Part shown: positions 31,300-40,869 of the stretch, in pieces
How positions within the stretch are numbered: the stretch's first letter is position 1
Layout: every line of letters begins with the position of its first letter
Source: Guillardia theta CCMP2712
Taxonomy: Eukaryota; Cryptophyceae; Pyrenomonadales; Geminigeraceae
Assembly (NCBI RefSeq): GCF_000315625.1
Contig: NW_005434656.1
Location: forward strand, 734,182-798,181
Reading direction: 5' to 3'
DNA length: 64,000 bases
Notes under the pieces: generated by a model
What the model was told of the DNA's origin: nothing
The model's database searches: none
What the model saw: the letters and a program-made list of their open reading frames with translations, nothing else
Made by a program: the position numbers and the translations under genes

Positions 31300-34200
31300 T
31301 CAACGAAGATACTTGTGTGTGATGGAGGAAGAGGAGCCGACGTCGACACCAGGAGTGAGAGGGTCGAAACTTCTGATTGCCTCGCTCTGAGCCAACCGCA
31401 TTGGAGGGCGATACGAAGACATTCTAGAAGCGTTCGGATCCAGTCCAAAGAGCACGGTTTGTTCAGAGGAAGCAGCAAGACTGTCCGCATGCAGAAACGC
31501 TTGACCCCCAATGCTGCCGCTCCTGTCATTGACACCCGCAGTCCAGCGCTGGTTCTTCATTGTGTGAATCGGACGCTTCGGGGTCAGCTGGGGAGGAGGG
31601 CTTGGAAGGAACGGCTTGCTGGGCTGATGCTTCAGGGGAGGCGGCGAGTTTGCGCTAGCCATCGAGTTCCAGTCCTGCAGAGAGTTCCGTAGGGCTTCAG
31701 CTGCGTACCGAGGAGTCTCGTTGAGGTCGTCCAGGCTTCCAGCAGAGCGAGTCTCGACGTTGATGTCTTGCCCTCTCCTTGCTGACGTGTCGGCGCGAGA
31801 GTACAAGAGAGTCTGATCGCCGGCAGCGTCAAAGTGCGAGTGATGGAGCGATGAAGAAGTGTCCACCCTCCCGTGGCTGCCGTGCGCCTGTCTCCCTGCC
31901 TGAGGATGGAGAACGTCGTACTTGAGGTGAGAAGAAGACTGAGTGGAGTAGTTCATCGAGGTCGTTTCCATCCCCATCACGTCCCTCGAGGAGACTTGCA
32001 GGCTGTCTGAAGGGTCCCTCTTAGCGCTGCCAGCATGGCCCAATCTATACATCTCGTGATGGTGAGAGTCGTTGGCCCGGTGACTTGAGGAGATGGCGGG
32101 AGAGTGCGTGGTTGAGCTCATGGAAGTGTTCTCGTACGATGTCGAGAGAGGGCGGTCGAAGTCCTGCACAACTTCGTTCACATGATGAAGATGATTAGAA
32201 CGACCGTTCACCTCTGGCAGCGGAAGCTGTGCCTGGCGGTGAAACGGAACGCTGGAGGCGAAACTGGGCCGATCCATGGAGGACAACTCCTGCGGAAGGA
32301 TGAGTCACTTGCCCGGCAGGGGAGGGGAGGAGGACGATTGTAAGGAGACGAGGAGACAACCTGTATCTTTGCATCTCTAAGACGTATCTCGCGGGCCGCA
32401 TGATCAACGGATTGTTTCAGAGAGTCGATTTGACCTCGCAGATTTCTGACTTCCGTTTCATGCTCGCCTTTGATCCTGCCTATGGTTGCGGACGAGAGCT
32501 GGAAGGAGTGAGTGAGTTTGGTTGGCTGCTTTCTTGATCTCCTTTACCTCTGCTTCCATGTTCCGACTGTTATCGACAGCTGACTTCAAGGCTTCGACCT
32601 CTGCCTTTGCAGAGGAGAGCTCGAGATTGAGGTTGGATACCGCCTCGACCAGGTTTCGTTTGTCTCCTTCATAGTCTTGAATAAGTTTTCTACGGAGACC
32701 ATCAGAACTCGCCATGCCAAGAGACGGTTGAAACAGAGACTAGGCAGCCAGAGAGAGAGGAAAGAGAGCAGTGATCCAGGGAGACAATGAAGGAGCACGA
32801 AGGGAGGGAGGGAGGGAGGGAGGGAGGGAGGGAGGAACTTGGAGGTTGCGATGAAGAGGGAGGGAGGGAGAGGAAGAGGAAGAGGAAGAGGAACCGAGGG
32901 AGAGGGGGAGGGGGAAGGGGAGGGAGGGAGGGGGAGGGAGAGGGAGAGGGAGAGGGAGAGAAAGAGGGAGGGAGAGGAAGAGGGAGGAAGGGGGAGGACC
33001 TCATCTCCTGGCTGCATCTCTGATGAGTCTCCTCCACTAGCCGAAGTCGATCCACTTCATTCTCAGTCTGGGCAGCTCGAGCTTTGACGTCTCTCAGCGC
33101 GTCAAGAAGCTCTTCCTGCACCGCTTTACTCTCCGCGTAGAGATCATCCTTGTGGGACAACATTTGCAGAACTTTGCTAATTTGAACAGGTCAAGGTTGA
33201 ACCTCGACGTGCAAGGTTTCCATACCTCAGCTCTGTCTCGAGATATTTGCACTGCTCTCTCAGTTTGTTTTTCTCCGCTGAATCAGCTTCGAGACGGGGC
33301 AATCTTTCTCTCATCGAGTCCATTTGGCATTTCATCTCTTCCAAAAAGGCTCAGATGGACAACCTGTATCTATGATGGATTCTTACCCTTGGTAAGTCTC
33401 GTGATCCTTGACATTTGATTGGATAGAGTGTTGACTATTGCCTCTGCTGTGACGTAGAAAGATTCGAGCATGACATTGTCATTGTCGATGAAGTCGATAT
33501 GATCCAACAACTGAGCTCCATCGTCATGACAGGAAGCTTCTTGTTTCATGTAACTTACCGCAGTCTTTTCATTCTCGAGCCTTGCGATCGCCTGTGCACG
33601 CAAGGTCAGGGCATGAAAGATGTGGACATGACGAATCACCTGTCTCAACTTCAGGTACTCCTCTGATTGTGATTGAATATCTGATAACTCTTGATTCCTC
33701 GCTTGTTCTTCCAGCTTTTGAGTCAGAAGCTCCTTTTCCTTCTGGAGACCTGAGATATGATCAACACAGGTAGAACAGTTCAGGACGCGCATACCTCTTA
33801 TCGTGTCCTTCTGCTTCATGACTTCCTCCAACACACCTCCCTGAGAATCTCCTTGAAGACCAAGCTGCTTGCGAGTGTTCAGACAAGAGGAAGACACGGG
33901 GTAGCTCCCTACCTCATGTGCTTTGATATTGAGAGCATTCTTCAATGACTGCAGGATTCCAGATCATGACAACAGAAGAGCGATAGAGGAGGTCGCAGCT
34001 ACCTTGTTGTATGCTGCTTCTTCATCTGCCGCATTCTTCACGTCATTGTACTTTGCAAATAATTCGTCATACTCCTTCTCTTTCACCGAAAATTTGTTCT
34101 GTAGAAGACAAGAATGTCAGATGAGATCGCAGTTCGAGCGTGGGTCTATGTCACCTGCAAACTCTTCAATGCCTTTGCCAAAGTCGCAAGAGCTTCTCTG

Positions 34201-34764
34201 TTGGATCCCTGCTGCGAAGGCTCGCTGGTCCCAGCAGCTTTCGATTCTTGCAGGGCCTTCTGCAGCACAGAGACTTGCCTCTCCGCAGCCATCAGTTCCT
34301 TCTCTCTCGCTTCCAGAGTTTTCCTCAAGTTCTTCTTCTCATTCAACGAGCTCTCGAGTTTTCTGTTGACTTGCTTGTACTCTTTCGAGATGGTTATCAT
34401 TTGCTTCAACACATCCTATAAGCACAAGGCCAAACGTCAACACACATTCGACGCAAAACACAATCCTCACATTGTGCTCTTTGAAGCTCAAGTTCCCATC
34501 CCTTGCAAAATGGTCCTTCGTTATAGAAGGACTCACGCACGACATCGAGCTGTTCTTGCTGCTCTTATTGAGGGCATTGGAGCCGCGAGAGATGTCGGCT
34601 GACGCTACCTGCTCCCTGAGTTCCAGGATCTCCCTTGCCTGCTCCCTGATCTTATCAGACAGGGCTTGATACAGGGCCTCGTGGTCTCCGTGTTGCGGCT
34701 CTTTAGGGGAATTTGAGCTGAGAGAGCCATCGTGAAACGAGATGTCCGGCCTCGAACGCTCCAT
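31300..34764 (-). CDS. Coiled-coil protein with disordered C-terminus, 857 aa
   Basis: Thirteen exons on the minus strand: 34471-34764, 34155-34415, 34003-34098, 33913-33948, 33795-33867, 33640-33749, 33559-33591, 33387-33510, 33226-33307, 33000-33176, 32548-32707, 32361-32498 and 31300-32289; all phases agree. About 530 residues of heptad-like helix (for example KLESSLNEKKNLRKTLEARE and LNLELSSAKAEVEALKSAV) are followed by a 330-residue Ser/His/Pro-rich tail. No catalytic or membrane domain was recognised. A structural, perhaps centriolar or cytoskeletal, role is a guess. The 292-nt intron 32708-32999 is filled with GGGA repeats (CCCT on the coding strand). Confidence 0.82.
32795..32990. repeat. 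(GGGA)n-type purine microsatellite inside an intron
   Basis: A purine-only stretch on the plus strand, confined to the longest intron of the coiled-coil gene. Confidence 0.9.
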
Positions 34765-35284
34765 GGCTGTGCAAGATATCGAAGAATATTCCTACTGTGA
34801 ATGTATCTCGCTTCGTGCTTTATTCCACTGCGGGCAGTGCAGAAAACTCCAGTGCAACCGAGTCAATCTCGACATTAAATACAATCTTCTTTCCGATGAG
34901 TACCATTTAGTAGACTGCTGGAACTGCCCTGCTCCCGTTTCCAACAAGCAAGGTGTGTTTGCTAACGAGACATTGAAATCTTTCAGGCATCATCGATCAT
35001 CTTGAAGTTTTGTCATCTCCATACTCCCTGGCTCTTGTCTTTTCCTGCCTTCATCGTCTCCTCCTCCATTCCCCATACTAACATCTACCATCCCGCCATT
35101 GCCCGTACCCAATACACGAGTACCCCCCACCACCCCAAAGGTTGGTAAGATTGACCGGTACAAGTCCTCTTTTAGCGAAAACTCACCGCTCGCCTCAGAA
35201 TATATATTGAAAAATGAAGAAGACAGCAAAATTCTAATACACATCTCGTAGCAACAAGGAGTTGAAAACAAGTTGTGGTCAAGC
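34765..35284. other. Bidirectional promoter region between coiled-coil gene and PIG-L gene
   Basis: The two start codons point away from each other across 520 nt. Contains ACCCCCCACCACCCC words near 35120-35145 and the AT-rich word ATATATATTG at 35200. No exon was seen. Confidence 0.5.
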
Positions 35285-36530
35285 ATGGGGGGCGAAACAT
35301 GGTGGATCGGCGCGGTAGTGGTGGCTGCGATTGCAGTGTCGTTGATGAGGTGAGCAAGGAGAGAAGAGGGAAATACGTATAATGGTATGAGATGATGAGA
35401 TGCTCATGGAGGTGATGATGGTAGATGTTGAAGATGTGGGTGCTGCAAGGTTGTTGCTTCTTCTCACCCGTTTTGTTACATTTGACGGCGGCACTGATGT
35501 AGAAGCCCTTTGATGAACGCACAAGAGTCTTAACACTTTCATTGTAATCTTGTTCTTGTTGATGTTTTCAGCGCAAAAAAGATGGTTTAATGATTGTATG
35601 TCCTTTGACATGGATCGCAGGACAATTCAAAAAAGTAAAGCGAGAGACAAATTTGCAAGACCTTTCAAGGAGGAAGGAGACGTTTTGCTTGTGATAGCTC
35701 ATCCTGACGACGAAGCAATGTTCTTCACTCCGACAATCCTTGCATTGAGAGATAGCGTGAACGTACATGTGATGAGCTTGTCGAACGGTGATTACGCGGG
35801 ATTGGGTTGGGTACGAGCGAGCGAGCTCGTTGAGAGCTGTCGTCTGCTGGGGATCCCAAAAGAACGTGTGAGCGTAGTGGACGATCCGTCCTTGCAGGTT
35901 TCCTTCCTCTTCTCTGTGTAGGTAAGAAGCTGAACCGTGGACGAAGGATGGGCCCACCAATACGTGGAGCCCGGACACCATATCCTTGTATATACTGCCG
36001 TACCTGAAGAAGAATGGTATCAGCACAGTCATCACCTTTGATGAATATGGTGTATCAGGTCAGAGGAAGCTAGTTGGACTCTGTGCCGCTAATCCATCGC
36101 GCAGGACATCCCAATCATATAGCAGTTCACACTGCCTTGGTGAAGCTCGTCCAGAACAAGCGGATTGAAAAAGGAAAGGCATGGAAGCTACAGAGTGTCA
36201 ACCTGTATGTCCGCAAGAGATAGAAGGCTTGTGGACTTTTCTCACTTCCATATCCTTCAGGCTTCGCAAGTATATTGGTCCACTTGCAGCGTTAGAAAGT
36301 GATGTTCGAGAGCTGCTAAGAATGGACTCCCCGACGTCGCAGACAGTCTTCTTCTTCGATCTCGGAGCAGTCTGGAAATGTCTGAAGGTAAACCTGGTGG
36401 GGATGGACGTGCCTTTCATCACAGTACCCATTCGCAGGCTCACAACAGCCAGTGCGAGTGGTTTCGCCATCTTTTCATCGTCTTTGGAAGATACTCCTAC
36501 ATGAACACATTAGATCTGATCGACGGCTGA
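35285..36530 (+). CDS. PIGL: PIG-L, N-acetylglucosaminyl-phosphatidylinositol de-N-acetylase
   Basis: Removes acetate from GlcNAc-PI, the second step of GPI-anchor synthesis, at the cytosolic face of the ER. Six exons: 35285-35349, 35621-35897, 35947-36058, 36105-36204, 36261-36387 and 36438-36530; 257 residues, as in other PIG-L proteins (about 250). The N-terminus is one membrane helix (WWIGAVVVAAIAVSL). The zinc-binding and catalytic motif AHPDDE follows (VLLVIAHPDDEAMFF). The second conserved motif GHPNH is made across the junction 36058/36105. The C-terminus has the family pattern CEWFRHLFIVFGRYSYMNTL. The first intron is 271 nt, the others 46-56 nt. A different acceptor at 35573 gives no workable frame. 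Confidence 0.93.
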
Positions 36531-36768
36531 GGTTTTTGATCACCTCACTCTCATGCCATGAATGAACTTGTAATATGCTTGATCGACTTGCTTTCAGACA
36601 TCAGAACGTGTCGTAGAGCCAAGTTTGTAGTCAGCTGAGACAATCCTGAGGTGAGCTCAAATTCACAAGCTCCCCTCAGAGTTGCACACTTGGACGAAAA
36701 CCCCTCCCTCCTTCCTCCTCACTACCTCCCTGCTCTTCTCCTTTGATCAGACCAACTTGGTCGTTACG

Positions 36769-37738
36769 ATGCGCACAGCTCTGTCCCTCTCTGTTGTGTT
36801 CCTCCTCTCGCTGCTGCCGCCATGCGCCTCTTGGAACGTCGCGTGCACCGGTAGAATGTGCGCAGAGCATGGCCGACGAGACATCGCGGTCCTCCTGCGC
36901 GCCTGAGCTGACAACCGGTGTGACGGTTACTAGAAGGTGTCGAGGAGAGAGGTCATCACGGCCGCCAAGTTGGTTGCTCCTTCTCTGCACCTCCTCATCA
37001 CGAGAGAGGCGGCGGCGGCGGATCAGAATCAGCTCTCTACTTTCCAGACTTCAGGAACCGGTACCAGTGCTGGCAGAGGCTATGGTGGAGGTGACAGGAA
37101 GTCCGCAGGCCTCAAGTTTGTCGACATCAGAGCAGGCAGCGGCGAGGAAGTCAAGGTTGGCGACAAAGTGAGCTTCCATTATATCGGGAGACTTGCAGGA
37201 CGCCAGGGGAAGCCTTTCGAGGACACGTACGTGCGGAGCCTAGTGCCCGTACTGATGATCGTGACTCTCCCGCAGATACTCCGATGAGCCTGTTCGGGTA
37301 GAGCTGGGTAAGACGCGGGTGATCAAGGGGCTGGTAGGTCAAGGGGCCAGAAGCGTGGTAGCTGACGTCATGGCAGGAAGAGGGTCTGCTGGGGATGAGG
37401 GAAGGCGGCAAGCGGAGGCTTCTGATCCCTTCCTCCCTGGGCTACCATAACAAGTAGGGGGCAACGACTTCCTGTTCTGTCGAGGAGCGGCTGAGCAAGG
37501 TCGGCAGGAGCGAGGAGCCTATCCCACGTTCCTTCGGCAACAGGCAGAGGCTGTACTCAACAGTCCTCAACAAGATCCGAACGGAGAGGGAGCGCAAGGT
37601 CAAAGAGCCTCTGTCCATCCCCTCTCCGCCCTTGCTCACGCTGACTGTTGTGACTGCTACCAGGCGCTAGGGCAGGATATTGCGGGGGTCGTCCTGATGG
37701 ATGTTGAAGTAACAAGAGTTCGGTCTGGCCAGATGTGA
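36769..37738 (+). CDS. FKBP-type peptidyl-prolyl isomerase, probably thylakoid lumen
   Basis: Catalyses cis-trans isomerisation at proline bonds. Exons: 36769-36888, 36934-37226, 37276-37333, 37377-37453, 37496-37598 and 37664-37738; 241 residues. The N-terminus is a signal peptide (MRTALSLSVVFLLSLLPPCA) with likely cleavage before Trp. A short basic stretch and then a twin-arginine-like hydrophobic segment follow (RREVITAAKLVAPSLHLL, ending AAAA). This three-part leader fits a secondary plastid followed by thylakoid lumen. The FKBP core reads KVGDKVSFHYIGRL, GKPFEDTY, VRVELGKTRVIKGLEEGLLGM, GGKRRLLIPSSLGY. The divergent insert after LGY and the ending VVLMDVEVTRV resemble plant lumenal FKBPs. 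The exon 1/2 junction uses a GTCCTC donor and is the least certain. Confidence 0.82.
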
Positions 37739-38000
37739 AGTCGCCGTAGGCCAAGTGCGAAGAAGAAATTGCATGGATGAAACTGAATTTCGTGTTCGTG
37801 TGGACCCCGCTGGCACTGATCGCATAGCCGGCAACCCCCTTCACACTATCGCACAACCTCGCTCTCCGAGGCTCATCTCAGTCCCTCAGGCAGGAACACA
37901 AGTCTTGTATTTTACACATGTATTGTACACTAGTCATACATCCCTTCAGCTGGACTAAACTGATGGGCTGCCAGCTCAGCGCTCCACCTACTAACTAGTC

Positions 38001-39632
38001 TTAGGCTGCAGCAGCTTGACGAGCAAGCCTGACGCCATGCCGGTGGTCCCGGGCCTGTCTCGAGTGGGCCGGGGCAGAGGAGCCTCTGAGGCTCGGGGTG
38101 TTGCTGATGAGCTTGTTCATGATCTTGTCGTAGTTGGACGCCATCACGTCGTAGGAGAACTGCCGCAGCACGCGGTCGCGGCCGGCCTTGCCGATGGTGT
38201 TCCGCAGCTCGGGACTCTGATGGAGCTTGTAGATGGCGTCGCTGAGAGCTTGGGCGTCGGCTGGAGGCACCAGCAGGCCGTCCACTTGGTGGTCCACGGC
38301 CTCGGGGATGCCGTCGATGGCGCTGCAGACCACGGGCTTGTTGAAGGCCATGGCTTCGCCGATGACAAGAGGAAGCACCTCGTTGAGCGAAGGCACCAGC
38401 ACCACGTCTGCTGCCATGTAGTATCGAGTCACGTCCGCCTGGATGTCCATGACGGTCAGCCTGGCTTGACCCCGCTGGTCCTCGTCGGTGTCTTCCCATC
38501 GAGCGTAGGACATGTCGTTGGCCTTGGCTTCCTTCTTGAGCTGCTCGATGTACTCGATCTCGTGGTCGCGTATGTACCGCGCCCCGACCATAAGGCACTT
38601 GAGGTCCTTGCAGCCCATCTCGTTGACGAGCCGAGAGCAGGCCTTGACTGTGTAGAGCTGTCCCTTGCGGTTGCAGATGGTGCCGAGATGGAGGACGACG
38701 AAGTCGTCGGGGCCATACCCGAGCTGAGCCCGGACAGCATCTCTTTCATTGGACTTCATGAAGTCATCGAGCTTCTTCAGGGGGATCCCGTTGTAGACCG
38801 TGCATGCGGCGTCCTCCTTGTAGAGGCCCTTGTAGATGTCCTTCTGAACGTTGGAAGGGAAGACGACACAGCCACAGTTGGCAAACGCCTCCTTGATCAT
38901 GTCAGCGCTCAGAGACTTCATCATGAACACCTCCTTCGCGTAGTGCTCGAGCTGGTCTTGCGGCCACGCCTCGTGGATCACCCACACGGTCGGGAGTCCC
39001 ATCTTGTGAGCGAGGTTGACGACGTCGCACCTCATGATGGTGTTGGCGAAGACCATGCCGATGCCCTCGTCTTGCAGGCGCTGCTGCAGGCTGGGAAGGA
39101 AGTCTGGTGCTGCCACGTCCATGATTTCTACCTTGAGGCCCAGCGCTTCGAGGTCAGCTCGCATGGGTCCCTCCTTGGGGGCGTACACGACGGTGAAGGA
39201 CTGGCTGGCCATCAGCTTGCTCATGAGATGCAGGCAGAAGTTGTTGGCGCCGTTGCGCTCGAGCGAGTGCATGAACATGGCTACCTTGGGCTTGTCCTGC
39301 TGCAAACGGGCAGCGTGCTTGTGCTTGAGCTGGCTCTGTGGCTTGGTGTCATACAGGCTGGAGATGAAGTGGTCCATCTTTCCAGCGTTGCTCCAATCGT
39401 GCTGGGCAGCCAGACGGCGGAGCTCGTTGATCTCGAGCCCTGCGTCCTTGAGCCGGCGCATGGAGGAGAGGAGCGCCTTGGAGTCCATCTCTCCTCCTCG
39501 AAGGCGGAGGTCCTTGAGCAGAGCCTTGCTGCTTCCGAAGGGGATACGGCCGTCAGCGGCCGCGACGAGGCGAGTGGCGGTCATGAAGGAGACGGCAAGG
39601 AGGAGCTCTCGTATAGGGCGTGTATGCATCAT
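38001..39632 (-). CDS. Family-4 (GT-B) glycosyltransferase, intact copy
   Basis: A retaining glycosyltransferase of unknown acceptor; donor probably a nucleotide sugar. A single exon from the ATG at 39632 encodes 543 residues. A hydrophobic leader (IRELLLAVSFMTATRLVAAA) suggests entry to the secretory pathway. It is followed by LRLRGG at residues 42-47, then a helical region. The GT-B fold starts near residue 115 with FMHSLERNGANNF. The GT4 C-terminal domain shows VVLHLGTICNRKGQ, then ADVVLVPSLNEVLPLVIGEAM (the E-x7-E region), KPVVCSAIDGIPEAV and DGLLVPP. The lack of introns and strong codon bias (a full-length antisense frame is open too) suggest high expression or recent retrocopy origin. 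A second, broken copy faces it at 40870-42500. Confidence 0.92.
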   Translation of the reverse strand: MMHTRPIRELLLAVSFMTATRLVAAADGRIPFGSSKALLKDLRLRGGEMDSKALLSSMRRLKDAGLEINELRRLAAQHDWSNAGKMDHFISSLYDTKPQSQLKHKHAARLQQDKPKVAMFMHSLERNGANNFCLHLMSKLMASQSFTVVYAPKEGPMRADLEALGLKVEIMDVAAPDFLPSLQQRLQDEGIGMVFANTIMRCDVVNLAHKMGLPTVWVIHEAWPQDQLEHYAKEVFMMKSLSADMIKEAFANCGCVVFPSNVQKDIYKGLYKEDAACTVYNGIPLKKLDDFMKSNERDAVRAQLGYGPDDFVVLHLGTICNRKGQLYTVKACSRLVNEMGCKDLKCLMVGARYIRDHEIEYIEQLKKEAKANDMSYARWEDTDEDQRGQARLTVMDIQADVTRYYMAADVVLVPSLNEVLPLVIGEAMAFNKPVVCSAIDGIPEAVDHQVDGLLVPPADAQALSDAIYKLHQSPELRNTIGKAGRDRVLRQFSYDVMASNYDKIMNKLISNTPSLRGSSAPAHSRQARDHRHGVRLARQAAAA

Positions 39633-39702
39633 GGTGGGACCAAGGAGTAGGGGCGATGATGATCTTTGTTAGCAAGCGTCGAGTACGATCGAACAGGAGG
39701 GG

Positions 39703-39713
39703 GACTTATAAGG
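39703..39713 (-). promoter_or_regulatory. TATA-like element of the intact glycosyltransferase gene
   Basis: CTTATAAGT on the minus strand, about 75 nt before the ATG and conserved in the other arm. Function is inference. Confidence 0.45.
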
Positions 39714-39985
39714 TCGAGGATACAGCTATGGGAGGTGCGAGGAGGATTTTGAGAGCGTCAGAGGAGAGTGCAGAGGATGCTGATGAGGATCGTCAGGAGG
39801 AGGAGGGGGGGGGAGGGGAAGGAGGTCGTTGTGGTTGATGAGCGACTCCTCCCCGACTTTGATTTTCATAGCGGCATTCTTGGGGAGGAGCCGTGCAGTC
39901 GCCAGGGAGGGCCGTGATAGGACGAGGGGGGTAGGGGTGCAAAAGAGGGCAGGGGTGGGTGAGGGCAGCGGGAGGAGGGGGTGGG

Positions 39986-40499
39986 GAAAGACAGAAGAGG
40001 TGGATCCATCACATGGAGATTGATAGGGTAGGGGTGCCTTCTTGCCAAGGTTATCCGCCCCTTTGTTTTGACCATAGGTTTTGACCACAGGTTTGACCGT
40101 TTTGACCGACGCTCCGTCCGACTGTTCCCAGGTGCATTGTTCCCCTACGACTTACCTAGGACATCGCTAGCACCAGAACCCGGAAGCTATATCATAGTAC
40201 TACAGCGCAAACGTCTCTTTCGGCGGCGTTTCGAAATGAGCAACTGCCAGTACAAGGTGCCCCGGAGATCGGGAGGGCCGCTCCGGAGTCTGCAGCCGAT
40301 GCCGGTCAAACTTCAGTAGTCAAACTCAGTGGTCAAATGCCCGTCAAACTCCCAGCGGACGCATCAGATGCAAAACGAACGAACGTGGTCAAACCAGTGG
40401 TCAAACAGCTGACTGAACAAGGACCGTGGGACTGGTCAAACCTACAGTGGTCAAATTAAAGAGGCGCATAAAAGGGAACCCCACCCCTGATGGCTCCCC
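39986..40499. other. Spacer of the inverted duplication, shared promoter region
   Basis: Single-copy sequence between the two arms. The two glycosyltransferase copies diverge from it. It carries the mirrored TTTGACC/GGTCAAA array. No coding frame is supported. Confidence 0.7.
40067..40455. promoter_or_regulatory. Mirrored array of TTTGACC / GGTCAAA words
   Basis: Four TTTGACC copies lie at 40067, 40080, 40092 and 40101. Six GGTCAAA copies, the reverse complement, lie at 40304, 40331, 40387, 40399, 40434 and 40449, plus two GTCAAA near 40319 and 40343. The TTGAC core equals the W-box bound by WRKY factors in plants; whether this organism uses it so is unknown. Confidence 0.6.
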
Positions 40500-40787
40500 A
40501 ACTTGCCCCTTCCTCTACCCCCTCCTCCCTCTGCCCTCACCCACCCCTGCCCTCTTTTGCACCCCTACCCCCCTCGTCCTATCACGGCCCTCCCTGGCGA
40601 CTGCACGGCTCCTCCCCAAGAATGCCGCTATGAAAATCAAAGTCGGGGAGTCTCAAGGCCTTCAGGATGGCACGTAAACACGGTGGATTGACGACCTACA
40701 CGAGACTGACGATCCTCATCAGCATCCTCTGCACTCTCCTCTGACGCTCTCAAAATCCTCCTCGCACCTCCCATAGCTGTATCCTCG

Positions 40788-40798
40788 ACCTTATAAGT
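40788..40798 (+). promoter_or_regulatory. TATA-like element of the broken glycosyltransferase copy
   Basis: CTTATAAGT about 75 nt before the ATG at 40870, identical to the element of the other arm. Confidence 0.45.
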
Positions 40799-40869
40799 CC
40801 CCCTCCTGTTCGATCGTACTCGACGCTTGCTAACAAAGATCATCATCGCCCCTACTCCTTGGTCCCACC

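Larger units (their letters stand above)
37903..39985. repeat. Left arm of a 2.1-kb inverted duplication
   Basis: Its reverse complement matches 40500-42598 nearly base for base over the glycosyltransferase gene, its TATA-containing 5' flank and part of the 3' flank. The arms differ by scattered substitutions, a replaced block (around 39795-39845 against 40655-40715) and small indels near the 3' UTR. Confidence 0.93.

Noticed and set aside
38016-39650. 544-residue open frame antisense to the intact glycosyltransferase (and its twin opposite the copy)
   Set aside because: It mirrors the coding strand codon for codon, has no recognisable domain and follows from biased codon use; the GT4 frame carries the family motifs.
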